From: Homalodisca vitripennis
Lineage: Eukaryota > Arthropoda > Insecta > Hemiptera > Cicadellidae
NCBI RefSeq assembly: GCF_021130785.1
Contig: NC_060207.1
Coordinates: forward strand, 1,262,501 to 1,326,500
Direction of reading: 5' to 3'
DNA length: 64,000 nt
Shown here: positions 20,673 to 30,198 of the stretch, in pieces
Numbering within the stretch: position 1 is the stretch's first letter
Layout of the letters: each line of letters begins with the position of its first letter
The notes under the pieces: model-generated
Database searches by the model: none
Seen by the model: the letters and a program-made list of their open reading frames with translations, nothing else
What the model was told of the DNA's origin: nothing
Program-made: the position numbers and the translations under genes

Positions 20673-21458
20673 ATGATGCCTCAAAATCGACGCGTACAGT
20701 TGCCCGATTGTAGGGTCCTGCTACGTAGATTGTCGACAGAAGAAATTGGCAACTATTTGGCCGTTCGTGACGTACGAATTGCCGTTAACGAGCGGCCAAA
20801 TAATGAGGCCGAAATTAATATTGTTCTGCCCCGTGGAAATAATGTAAACATCAATGACATTGTGAATCCACGAGTAAACCCGCCACGTCGCGTCCTTCCT
20901 CCGATGAGGCGACATGCTGACGTACCCCACCGGGTTACGTATAGGTCTGCCCTGTTGTATGGAGCCGAATCGGTGGAAAATGTTCCGATGAGTTCATTGG
21001 GACGTTTTCAGGTACGTTGTCGTATATGTGACGCCAAATATTTTTCTGAAGAAGCCTGTAATCGGCAAGGACTGTACATGCAATGTTGCAATTTGGGTAA
21101 GGTTGAAATTCCTGCACTTGGCCCGTGTCCAGAAGAACTACGTGGTTTTCTGACCGGAGAAGACGCGGCGGACGTTGAGTTTCGCAGAAACATCAGAACG
21201 GTGAATTCAAATTTTGCAATGGCGTCATTCAAAGCACAATCGCCCGTTGACAGGAATGTAGGCCAAGGTCATTGGTGTTTCTGCATCTCGGGCCAAGTGT
21301 ATCATTACACGGAACCGGTTCCGGTTCGGATGGCTCCTTTACACAAGCTGAATCAGCACTATTTCATAGACACTGAGGAGGCTTGCCACGAAAGAAACGC
21401 CCTTATTAGAGGTCGCGTAAGGGAAGCCACAATCCGAACAATAGACCAAATGATGTAA
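20673..21458 (+). CDS. Gene B copy 10, Helitron RepHel N-terminal-like
   Basis: 261 aa, unchanged, although its upstream spacer and gene A are the most diverged in the array. By eye I found no nucleotide change from copies 2-8 within the frame. The normal stop is present. This copy is the strongest evidence that B is homogenised separately from its surroundings. Confidence 0.75.
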   Translation: MMPQNRRVQLPDCRVLLRRLSTEEIGNYLAVRDVRIAVNERPNNEAEINIVLPRGNNVNINDIVNPRVNPPRRVLPPMRRHADVPHRVTYRSALLYGAESVENVPMSSLGRFQVRCRICDAKYFSEEACNRQGLYMQCCNLGKVEIPALGPCPEELRGFLTGEDAADVEFRRNIRTVNSNFAMASFKAQSPVDRNVGQGHWCFCISGQVYHYTEPVPVRMAPLHKLNQHYFIDTEEACHERNALIRGRVREATIRTIDQMM

Positions 21459-22321
21459 AAGCATTTCATATATTGTTTTCTATTTCAGTTTGGTGCCGTT
21501 CCGGCCAGAAAAAAGATTTCTACGGTGAAGTTAGTAATTTTTCATTATAGTAAATAATTTTATTTTAGTATTTGACATGTACAGCATTATATCATGATTC
21601 TTATGTCTTCATTCTAGCAAATTTCAAGCGGCTTATATTTTTGTACTGTACAGATGAAAAGTATTCAATTAGTATACATGATATAAAAAATTAAAATGAA
21701 TTGGTATTGAGTAGCCTATTGTTTGATATTTAAAAAATCGGAAAAGGAAGTAATTTGTTTGTTTCAAAGTTTTCATTTTTCTAGAGAAACAGTTGCTATC
21801 AGGATTGTTAACTTGAAATGTATTACGTTGCAAATGCGGTAAAAGCATTTCATGTATTGTTTTCTATTTCAGTTTGGTGCCGTTGGGGACACCAATAATT
21901 TTGTACCGTCAAGTAAGTAATTTTTCATTAGAAACTATAACTTATTTAAATTTGGAACCAAATTTCGTGTACATTGTAAACAGCGTTTTGATACTACAAG
22001 TTTCAATTAATAATGTATTTATACAACGTCAAATGAATAATAATAATTTACATGGGGAATTTCTTCATAATATGGTTAAAAGAAAATGTAACGGTCCATT
22101 TATATAATTTAACATACTAATTGAATTTATTTGTTCTATTTAATGAATTTAAAAATTTCAGAACGGTAAATTCAAATTTTATATGATAACATATTTAATT
22201 TTCATGTTAAATGTACAACATTATAACCATTTGACTATTTATATACTTTCCTACACCGTGTTGAATTTCAAACATTGTGCTAATTGTATCAAATACATTG
22301 TTTCATGTGATAATGCTGCAC
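21459..22321 (+). other. Terminal spacer of array 1, rearranged and truncated
   Basis: Begins as a normal spacer (subrepeats at 21456 and about 21839, the second with a perfect GTAAGTAA donor near 21912). Near 22155 it leaves the usual sequence. A 23-base patch at 22158-22180 matches the interior of gene B (TCAGAACGGT...) with one mismatch, and the spacer resumes at CATATTTAATTTTCATG with several hundred bases missing. It is then cut at TGCTGCAC near 22321 by an R1-like element. No gene. Confidence 0.7.
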
Positions 22322-24237
22322 ACTACTATGCCCCTGGGGGCCCACAGGAGTATTTCGGATAACTCCTCCTGTGGAAAGAATACCCAGGTAGTGACTAAAG
22401 CCCTAGCCTTGGACGTGATTAAAGCCGAATAAAAGCCTTTTTTTTTTTTAATTGTTTATTGTGACTATTAAAGCGAATTATTAGAAATGTAGAGCGGACT
22501 TTGGTATTTTTGTGCTTTCCTCCACCTCTCCGAGGTCGGGGGCGGGCAACGGACAGAGGTGTGAGTCAGGAGAACTAGCCTCCTGCTATAAATCCTGTGG
22601 ACGGACGGCTAAGAGAGGAACAGGTGGTAGTGCGGGACAGAGGAAATCTTTGTAGATATAGTTAGATTAATCACCAATTAGGTTAGATGTAACCCATCAT
22701 ACAGGTAATAAGAAAAGGTTTAACATTGTTTTGTGTGCTTTTGTTTTCATGGTTTCAGGTGCTGCCCGATCATACTGGTAAGCTAGGTGAGTACAATTTA
22801 AGCTAATTAATTTAATTAGGTGCTAACTGTTTGCTGTGTGAACTAACGCTTTACAGAGTGTGAGTTATTTATAGGGTGACAACCGTTTTATAGAGTGCTG
22901 AAACGGGTGTTAACCGAGCCAATTGAGGTAAGTAACGCCTTTTATTTGTAGTAGCGTAGTTGGGCGCGAACTGCGGTTGCTTTCCGCAGGAGTTCAGCTC
23001 GGACTAGAGGGGGCGTGCAGCAACTGCGTTGCTAGAGCTCACCCCAGAGATCTAGAGTAGTATAAGCTCGAATGGAACAAAAGAAGAACAAAAATGTCGG
23101 ATTACGAAAGAGAGAAAGAAAGGAGAGAGCAGGACAGAGAGGAGAGAAGAGAGAAGGAGAAGAGAGAAGGAGAAGAGAGAAAGGGAGAGAATGGAGAGAG
23201 AGCTTGAAGAGAAGGAGAAACTGATGAAGGCAGAAAGGGAGAGACAGCGAAGAGAGAAGGAGGAAAATGAAAAGAAGGCTGAAAAGGAGAGACTAGAGAA
23301 GGAGAAAATTAGGAGAGAGCAAGAGAAGCTTGAAAAAGAAAAGAGGGAGAAGGAGAGAGTAGAATATGAGAAGAAACTGTTTTGAGCAGCATTATAGAAG
23401 GAGTAGCTTGGAAAGATCCCCACCAGTAGGGACAAGGAGAGATGTAAGACAAGAAAGGAGCACTGAAGGAGAGTCTGAGACCACCACTGAAGATGAAACG
23501 AAGAAGAGAAAGGAAAGAGAAGAAGAAAGCCCTAAGAAGGTGAAGAAGAAGAATAGAACTGTAAAGGAACGCGAAGAAGAAGAAGAAGCAGAACCGATGG
23601 AGGAAGAGACACCAGAGGGAGAGCCCACACCGCAGAATAAAATGGAAGATGTGCTTAAGAAGATGGAAAGCTGGACCGAGAGACAGGTCAAAAGCAAAAC
23701 GATTAGCAAAGCGCAATTAAGTGAACTGAATAAGCTGGTGGGGATGATGAGAAAATAATTGAAGGAGCTTGAGATTGAGAAAGCGAAGCTAGAAGGAAGG
23801 CTAGAAGAGCGGAAGGAGATTGTTAGTATGTTTATAGAAGCCCTGAAAGAGTCAGGAGAGAGTAAGGTCAGAGAAGGAGTACAGGAAGAAGGGGACGGCT
23901 AAGTCCTTTGCCGAGATTGTGAGAACAGAACGAAAGATGAAGGAGAAGAGGCCCCCTGTAATTACAGGTACAAGGGGAGAGCCGGCAAGATCCACGAATG
24001 TGGTACTTGTAAGAAAAGAAGGAAGGGAGAGTGAAGAAGTGAGGAAGAAGCTGAAGGAGCCCTAGGAAAGAAAAATATAAACGTGAGAAGGATGACGAAG
24101 GTTAAGAATGGAATCATGTTTTGAAGTGACATCTAAAGAAGAAGTGAAGAGAGTAGTAGAAGATGAAGATATGAGGAGAGAAGGTATAGAATTGAAGGCA
24201 CCGGACAAAAAGGAGACCTATGATTATGAAACTATGA
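22322..24237 (+). mobile_element. 5' part of an R1-like non-LTR retrotransposon
   Basis: An abrupt change from array sequence to more GC-rich DNA starting ACTACTATGCCCCTGG. About 770 bases of 5' leader precede ORF1, with no reading frame of note. The A/G-rich ORF1 follows and is cut off inside its C-terminal half by Helitron sequence near 24238. The RT-bearing ORF2 is absent here. The left boundary is inferred only from where array similarity stops. The separate LINE 3' end at 27775-28811 has its own target-site duplication, so it is a different insertion. Confidence 0.6.
23094..24237 (+). pseudogene. R1-like LINE ORF1 (gag-like), broken
   Basis: Starts MSDYEREKE at 23094. It is extremely Glu/Lys/Arg-rich for about 100 codons (heptad-like coiled coil, clearest at 23191-23385), followed by an acidic/basic linker and a second helical segment near 23640-23860. 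Further on, frames read SFAEIVRTERKMKEKRPPV, RMTKVKNGIMFEVTSKEE and RREGIELKAPDKKE, the pattern of the RNA-binding region before the zinc knuckles in R1/Jockey-type ORF1. At least four frameshifts or stops separate these pieces (for example the stops at 23383 and 23756). No CCHC knuckle remains because the Helitron junction lies just before that region. Confidence 0.6.
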
Positions 24238-27040
24238 CAGTTCCTCGAGGAAACGGTAATCGACAACCGAAGAATTGTGCAATTACAACCGGTACTTTGC
24301 CAAAAAATACATGTGCCACATCATTTCGAAGTCTGCGCCACACTCTCGAGCATGAAGTATCTGTACAAGTATGTACACAAGGGCGCAGACTGTATCACAA
24401 TTCAAGCCAGTGACACTGGCGTTCAAACACTTGACTGGGAAGAAATTCAAAATTATTTGGACAGTCGTTACGTCAGTTCAACGGAAGTCGCGTACCGACT
24501 TATGACATTTTCCTCTCGCAGACAGATCACATTCGGTAATGACTTTGCCGGTTCATTTGGAAAATGAACAAGCCATTCTGTTTGATGACGGCCTCCCTGA
24601 AGAGGACGTTGCAGCTGCAGTTGATAAGCCAACCAACTTGATAGCTTGGTTCATATTAAACAATACAGACGTGGAAGCCCGCCAATTGACATATGTTGAA
24701 ATTCCTGAACACTACACGTGGAACAACAAAGAGGCAGTGTGGGAAAAAAGGCAAATCTCAAAGATGATTGGTCAATTGATGGAAGTGACTCCTACTGACG
24801 TGGAATTGTATCATCTCAGAATGTTATTCCACCACGTGAGAGGTGCATTGTCTTTTGAAAGTTTAAGAGATGTCCACGGAACAGTGTTTCCAACATACTT
24901 TGAAGCTTGCAAAGAAATGGGGCTGACAGAAGACACAAATGAGTACAGAAGGTCACTGAGAGAAATGTCGGATTGGTGTACTGCAGGCAGACTGAGAAAA
25001 ATGTTTGCACTGATATGTTGTATTGCCACAGAGGAGCAAATCACTGAAATACCCGAACTGTGGGAAACGTTCAGAGACGCCATGATTGATGATTATTAGA
25101 GGAGGCGTATGAACATAGTACAGGCGATAAATGGATGCCTGAGGTCTATTGCTGACCACCTGCATAGAAACGACAAGACCTTGACTGAATTTTGGTTTGC
25201 CACTGCCAGACGAGAATGTTGCTCATGAGCCAGAAGAACCGGGAGAATTAATGGAACAAGATGTTTACGTCATTGATGTCAATAACATTGAATGTACAAC
25301 AAAGAATTGTATATGACCAAGTAGTGGAAACAATTGAGAAGGTCGAAAGAGGCGACCATGTGGAAACGACAATGTTCTACATTGATGGACCAGGAGGTAG
25401 TGGAAAAACTTATCTATACAATACGTTATTGACCAACATTATTGGCATGAACAAGGATGCAATTGCAGTTGCTTAGACAGGAATGGCTTTCCACTCTGCT
25501 GGAAAAACGGCACCACCGTACACAAGGCGTTTAAATTGCCCTTGAATTTGACAGATAGTACGGTGGCAGGGTGGCCAGTGCATCATTCAAAGTCTCGACG
25601 AATATAATGAACTTTTCGTTCATTGTTTGGGACGAGGCACCAATGTCACCCAAACTGGCTTTATACGCAATTGACAAATCTTGAGAGACCTGATGCGGGA
25701 GCCAAACAAACCAATGGGGTGGAAAGATTGTACTGTTGGGCGGTGACTTTCGACAGGTTCTACCCGTCATTTGACGTGGTCACCGCACCCAAGTGGTACA
25801 GTCCAGTGTTAAGTGCAGCTACCTCTGGAATTGTATGAAAAAATTCAAATTAAAAATCAACATGCGGCTAGAAGAGGATCAAGTGCAATTTGGACAAAGG
25901 CTCAGTACTCTGGGAAACGGTACACATGCGAATTCTTGAGCCCCGCCCCATGATAAATGGCGTCGATGATCTAATTGAAGTACCGTCAGAGTGTGTGGTG
26001 GAAACAAAAGGTGAGCTAATGGACAAAGTGTTTGGTGAAACAGCTAAACCAAGATACGTACATGACAGCAATACAAAAAAATGTGTCCGCTAACGAGATA
26101 AACGCTCATATATTGAAAAAAATTGCACTATAAGAGAGGGAATATCTCAGCTGTGACAGCTACACACTTGATCCTAATGACAATTTTGACCCACCAATTG
26201 AACTTTTGAATTCAGTTGAAGCTCCCGGTCTACCACCTCACAGACTGACATTGAACGAGGGAGCCGTGGTATTGCTTTTAAGGAATGTTGATTTATAAGC
26301 AGGTATGTGCAATGGAACCAGACTGAAAGTTGTACAACTCCATGACCACACAATAGACGTCGGGATTTTGAGTGGAAAGCACATGGGTGAACAATGACTC
26401 CTACCACGTGTAAGATTCATCTGCGAGACGGAAATTCTACCGCGGCCCCTCACTCGGTTGCAATTCCCAGTCAAACTCGGTTACGCAATGACAATTAATA
26501 AAAGTCAAGGGCAAACTTTCAACAAAATTGGTATTTGTATCGACACACCATGCTTCGCGCATGGTCAATTGTACGTGGCGTGTTCGAGGGTTAGGAAATG
26601 GACCGATGTATTAGTCTATGTGCGTGACGGTCCAAAACAGGGGACGTTTTGGTTTCAATGATGGGCGTACTTTTACACGCTACGTCGTGTATGCGTCCAT
26701 TGTAGATCGAAACGACAACCATGGTCAACACATACAACATAGTGGGGAAGAAGAACATCAAAATCTAATCCCACGTCATGCACAAAACTCACCACCAACT
26801 ACCGGTCCAGTCTGTCCTGTCTATGAACCCCACGACAATGTGCCTGAAGACGTTGAGATGGCGGGTGATGACAATGAACAATTGGCTCAGGAGTTCATCC
26901 AAATCATTGAAGACGACAATACGTTCATCACTGTTGTACACAACGACAGTGAGAATGTTTCTCGTCACGATCATCCAGGCACTTCCGGCATTAGCAGGAC
27001 ATTTTTACGTCCTATCGCTGATGACTCGGACAGTGACTGA
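24238..27040 (+). pseudogene. Helitron RepHel, C-terminal (Pif1-like helicase) part, decayed
   Basis: Begins FLEETVIDNRR near 24243, then VCATLSSMKYLYKYVHKG and WEEIQNYLDSRYVSSTE (about 24320-24500), hallmarks of the region after the HUH nuclease in Helitrons. The frame 24539-25099 continues it. Walker A GPGGSGKT is at 25387-25410, Walker B VWDEAP at 25625-25642, the C-terminal helicase motif MTINKSQGQ at 26488-26514 and [10 protein letters not shown] near 26554-26589. Multiple stops and frameshifts (a stop at 25474, a shift near 25500, others around 25700, 26090 and 26400) make it non-functional. The HUH nuclease and the Cys-rich N-terminus are missing, and no Helitron 3' hairpin/CTRR end was recognised after 27040. 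Confidence 0.85.
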
Positions 27041-27145
27041 TTGATCAGCAAAATTATTCAAAATTAGTTTGCCAGTCATATAGGAAATTGTAATTTTTCT
27101 AAAATCATGTGGCACCATTCCATTGTTTAATGTCTTCCCCACAGT

Positions 27146-27148
<3 letters not shown>

Positions 27149-27239
<91 letters not shown>
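27149..27239 (+). repeat. (CA)n(TA)n compound microsatellite
   Basis: About 31 CA dinucleotides (27149-27210) followed directly by about 14 TA dinucleotides (27211-27239). A pure CA run next to a pure TA run usually reflects slippage, and the length is likely variable. Confidence 0.97.
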
Positions 27240-27241
<2 letters not shown>

Positions 27242-27323
27242 CATTATACACAGAAAGAGTCAAGATTCTTTATTATATTTGTATACAATGTTATACAATG
27301 TATTTTTATTTTTTATTATTGAA

Positions 27324-27585
27324 TGTGTATACAACTTATACACAGATATTTATTATTAGCATCTTTTATATTTGTATGCAGTGTTTATAAACTGCATTTT
27401 TTATTTACTATTACTTGACGTGTATACAACTTATACACATATATTATTACCATTTTTATATTTGTATGCAATTTTATACACTGCATATTTTTCTATTACT
27501 GAATGTGTATACAACTTATACACATATATTACTATTACTATTTTTTATATTTTTGTATTACTTGACGTGTATACAAGTTATACAC
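27324..27585. repeat. Recurring interrupted palindrome GTGTATA-N5-TATACAC
   Basis: Four copies at 27324-27344, 27420-27438, 27504-27524 and 27567-27585. Each has arms (T)GTGTATA and TATACAC(A) around CAACT or CAAGT. The sequence between them (TATTTTTATATTTGTATGCA-like) also recurs, so this is a degenerate tandem repeat of about 60-95 bp. A fifth weak match lies near 27670. Cruciform formation or a dyad protein-binding site is possible; function unknown. Confidence 0.75.
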
Positions 27586-27757
27586 ATATATTTATTATTA
27601 TCATTTTTTTATTTTATACAGTGTTATACAATTATTTGTCAAGATGTATTGCATGGCATATAATTCTGTGTGTATACAAATTTATATTTTATACTGCAAT
27701 TTTCTATTACACAATGATATACACACACTTTTTTATTATTTTCAGTGGTTATATTCC

Positions 27758-27774
27758 TATATACATGAATTATA
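27758..27774 (+). repeat. Target-site duplication, left copy
   Basis: TATATACATGAATTATA, repeated exactly at 28812-28828 on the far side of the LINE. It marks a retrotransposition event with a 17-bp staggered cut. Confidence 0.9.
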
Positions 27775-28811
27775 GGTGGACAATAAGTTAAGCTGGAGAG
27801 ACCAGATCTTCCGTTCGGCGGACAAGGCTGCTAAGGTGGTCTCTTATCTTAGTAAGCTGATGGCCAATGTTGGGGGTCCTCGGTCCAGCAAAAGACGGTT
27901 ATTGATGTCTGCAGTCCAGTCCGTACTCTTTTATGGGGCAGAGGTGTGTGGGCAGACGCTCTTACCAAGGAATGTTATAGGTTGCGACTCGCCCGGGTTC
28001 AGCGTCAAGCTGCGCTCCGGGTGTGTTCCGCCTATCGGACAGTATCCGAGCCTGCCGTCCTGGCGGTTGCCGGAGTCATCCCTGTCAAGCTCTTGGCAGG
28101 GGAGAGGAAGGCGATTTATCAGAGACAAGGCGAGATCGGCAAGGACGCAGCAAAATCCGAAGAGCGTGCCCGAACCTTCCAGCAGTGGCAACACAGCTGG
28201 GTGCACGAAACCCGAGGACGATGGACTGCGCGACTCATCGAGCAGGTTCAACCATGGGTCGAAAGGCGGCATGGCGAGGTGGATTACTACCTCACGCAGT
28301 TCCTGACAGGTCACGGCTATTTCAAGTTGTACCTGAACCGGATGGGCAAGACCGATTTCACCGTATTGCATCTACTGCCCGGGCGTTCCCAACGACGCGG
28401 AACACACCTTCTTCCGCTGTCCGCGTTGGGAAAGGCCCCGTCTGGAGGCCACAAGAAAACTCGGGTTTTTTTTCGGTGGATACGGTCTGCGAAAAGATAA
28501 TGGAGGATGAGGGGAACTGGGATTGTTTGTCACAGTTCGTCCGGGGCATCCTCCTGGAAAAGAAACCCGATCTGGACCGCGAAGTGGCCCAGATCCCTTG
28601 ACCGAGCGGCTGGATAAGGAGCGAGCCCCACGGGCTTAGCCCAATTTAGGCCTAGCCTGAAGTAATGTGATAAACAATCCCAGGTTAGAATCCTAAAGAG
28701 TAGACGAGGTCTTTCAGTGGGTAAACCCGGTTTTAGGGGAGTCCCACACTACAGGCTGGCCACCTGTGTGCGTAATTGCATTTTTCCTGCTTCTCCCTCA
28801 AAAAAAAAAAA
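27775..28811 (+). mobile_element. 5'-truncated R1-like LINE with poly(A) and TSD
   Basis: A 1037-bp insertion: the ORF2 C-terminal third, a 3' UTR of about 200 bp (28603-28798) and a tail of about 13 A residues. Perfect 17-bp duplications (27758-27774, 28812-28828) flank it, which is the classic product of target-primed reverse transcription with incomplete cDNA synthesis. The flanks are AT-rich DNA, not 28S rDNA, so this is not a site-specific rDNA R1 insertion. Confidence 0.9.
27776..28602 (+). pseudogene. R1-like ORF2 C-terminus (RT thumb, zinc knuckle)
   Basis: The frame from 27776 reads KLSWRDQIFRSADKAAKV and SKRRLLMSAVQSVLFYGAE, then shifts near 27945 to CYRLRLARVQRQAALRVCS, RGRWTARLIEQVQPWVERR and YYLTQFLTGHGYFKLYL. 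This is the conserved C-terminal region of R1-clade ORF2. Another shift near 28375 reveals YCPGVPNDAEHTFFRCP, the family's terminal Cys-His zinc knuckle. The palm active site is absent because of 5' truncation. Stop near 28600. Two frameshifts and the missing catalytic core make it inert. Confidence 0.85.
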
Positions 28812-28828
28812 TATATACATGAATTATA
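28812..28828 (+). repeat. Target-site duplication, right copy
   Basis: Exact repeat of 27758-27774, immediately after the poly(A) run. Confidence 0.9.
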
Positions 28829-29614
28829 TTTATACAAAGCAATATACATGATGTATATATATTTATTTTTATATATACATGTATATGCTCAATGTGTTAT
28901 TTAACAGAATCTTGATTCTTTCACACAAACTCTCCGTACAATTTCCTAAATGCCTGAAGAACATTTCTATCGACATACATCAAAATTCAAAATTTTTAAA
29001 TTTCCATTAATACATAGGCTAGTAAATACTGACACGTGTTGTCCTGTCACAAACAATCCAAATTAAGTAATATGAAATTTGGGTTTTTTTTTCATTTCGC
29101 TTCCTATTTCACTTTACTATTGGATGTCAACCACACTGTTTTAAAATCAAAATTCCAAAATGAAGATTTCGGTCAATCTACATATATTGTTTGGGACACA
29201 GTACACACGTAGCAAGTTTAGTTGAGTTTGGATGACATCAACGAGATTAAATTTAACTTTTTACTTGATTTTATTTACATAGCAAACACAATGCATGTCA
29301 AAATTTTTTATGATATCAGATAATATGATCTCTTTTTTATGTACATATTAGTTTGTAAGTAATGTAAATAGTGATTGTGCCGGCCATGACTACGTTAATA
29401 CCCTATTGTGTCTCTTCCCTAATTGTGACCATCCCATCTACACTTTGGCCAACCCCTTTCTAGTAAGTGGATGACATCTACATCCCACCCTTCGCCCGGT
29501 GTCATCGCACCAATTGTGCAGTGAATTTTAATCGCAATTCACTTAGGACACATGGACGCTCTCTGCGGTGCCATGTTGCTAATTGTATATATTTTATGTT
29601 TCGTTATTTTTTTT
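28829..29614. other. Non-coding stretch, no recognised element
   Basis: AT-rich up to about 29370, then a GC-richer block (29375-29575, from GCCGGCCATGACTACG to CTCTGCGGTGCCATG), then AT-rich again. No open frame, RNA gene or terminal repeat was recognised. The GC-rich block may be remnant flank of the Polinton or an unidentified short element. Confidence 0.5.
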
Positions 29615-29899
29615 TTAAGTTAGGTTAGGATTTAGTAGCATGTCACTACCATCAGTCAACTCATTCAAAAGAAAAACACATAAATGACCACAAATTGGGG
29701 TATCTTTATAGTCTTGAATTTGAGAAACATTATAATAAACGTTTGATTTTTTCAAAATTTTGATCAATTCTGTCGGTGGGTTGTCCTCAATTCTTCGATA
29801 CGAACCAAAATAATATGCATTCTTATCATTTTTATAATAGCAAATGTAATGCGTTCCAATTCCCACAATCGAGTTTAAATTCACAATTCCACATTCCAA
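29615..29899 (-). pseudogene. Polinton adenain-like cysteine protease
   Basis: 94 codons. GTHYICYYK (residues 15-23) supplies the catalytic His17 and ICGHLCVFLL (69-78) the catalytic Cys70, in the order and spacing of C5-type proteases that in relatives process virion proteins. Between them, NAYYFGSYRR has Gly32 where I would expect the acidic third member of the triad. The N-terminal frame probably extends a little beyond the ATG, and the C-terminus is short. Likely inactive. It is the last recognisable gene of the element on this side. Confidence 0.75.
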
Positions 29900-29970
29900 T
29901 TTTTATTTTTTTCAAGTAACGTATATCTCATAAAGATTCCTCTAAAGTGTTTTTTACAGATTTCTACCAA

Positions 29971-30198
29971 TTACCTGAAGTTAATGGTTTGATTTGATTT
30001 TTTATGTTTGATTTTCACGTAATTCAATGTTTTTTCATTTAATCCAGATCCTGTAACATCTTCCAACTCTAACCAATTTAAAATGTTTCGAACAATAGGA
30101 ATCACGTCTTTTTTAACTATAGGAGCAGCTTTTCTAACATATAGAACAACACTTTTAACAACCGGAATATTTTCTCCAAAATCTAATAAATCTTTCAA
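29971..30198 (-). CDS. Unassigned Polinton-associated fragment
   Basis: 75 codons: a hydrophobic/basic helix-like segment (VVKSVVLYVRKAAPIVKKDV), then EDVTGSGLNEKTLNYVKIKH. I do not recognise the family. Its place 70 bp upstream of the protease, on the same strand, suggests it is part of the element, perhaps the end of a structural or membrane-associated protein. The frame stays open a few codons upstream of this ATG (GGPLKDLL), so the true start is uncertain. Confidence 0.4.
   Translation of the reverse strand: MKDLLDFGENIPVVKSVVLYVRKAAPIVKKDVIPIVRNILNWLELEDVTGSGLNEKTLNYVKIKHKKSNQTINFR

Larger units (their letters stand above)
1..22321 (+). repeat. Tandem array 1: ten esterase-like + Helitron-Rep-N units
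   Basis: Head-to-tail array of one two-gene unit. The B reading frame starts at 887, 3590, 6294, 8997, 10715, 12435, 14155, 15874, 17591 and 20673, so the periods are 2703, 2704, 2703, 1718, 1720, 1720, 1719, 1717 and 3082 bp. Each unit runs spacer, gene A (SGNH esterase-like), about 116 bp, gene B (Helitron Rep N-terminal segment). The window opens inside a spacer, so the array extends to the left. It ends at about 22321, where similarity to the spacer stops abruptly at an R1-like LINE. Three length classes exist: a full unit, a deleted unit and one expanded unit. Unequal exchange or rolling-circle amplification would both give this pattern; a long-read assembly error cannot be excluded. Confidence 0.95.
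27041..27757 (+). other. AT-rich non-coding stretch with microsatellite and palindromes
   Basis: No gene. About 110 bases of unremarkable sequence follow the Helitron stop, then a CA/TA microsatellite, then about 500 bases of very AT-rich DNA with recurring GTGTATA...TATACAC palindromes. Apparent reading frames here consist of repeated Thr-His or Tyr-Ile residues and are not genes. Confidence 0.8.

Noticed and set aside
1..22321. Regular repeats could suggest a CRISPR-like array or operon
   Set aside because: Units are 1.7-3.1 kb with genes inside, no short direct repeats with unique spacers, and neighbouring sequence is plainly eukaryotic TE DNA.
1673..22321. Helitron 5'-TC or 3' hairpin-CTRR ends in array 1
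   Set aside because: I looked at unit junctions and spacers by eye and found no convincing pair of ends.
23094..23757. Host coiled-coil protein gene
   Set aside because: Position after an R1-like leader, the following SFAEIV and KNGIMFEVTS motifs and frame decay fit LINE ORF1 better.
27149..27239. Telomeric repeat
   Set aside because: Plain CA and TA dinucleotides, not TTAGG or a similar telomere unit.
27109..27791. Tyr/Thr/His/Ile-rich frames over the microsatellite and AT-rich DNA
   Set aside because: Low-complexity translation of simple repeats, open in several frames at once.
22322..28811. One R1-like LINE interrupted by a Helitron
   Set aside because: The 3' piece at 27775-28811 has its own exact target-site duplication and poly(A), so it is a separate 5'-truncated insertion.
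27775..28811. Site-specific R1 insertion in 28S rDNA
   Set aside because: The flanks are AT-rich repeats with no rRNA sequence.
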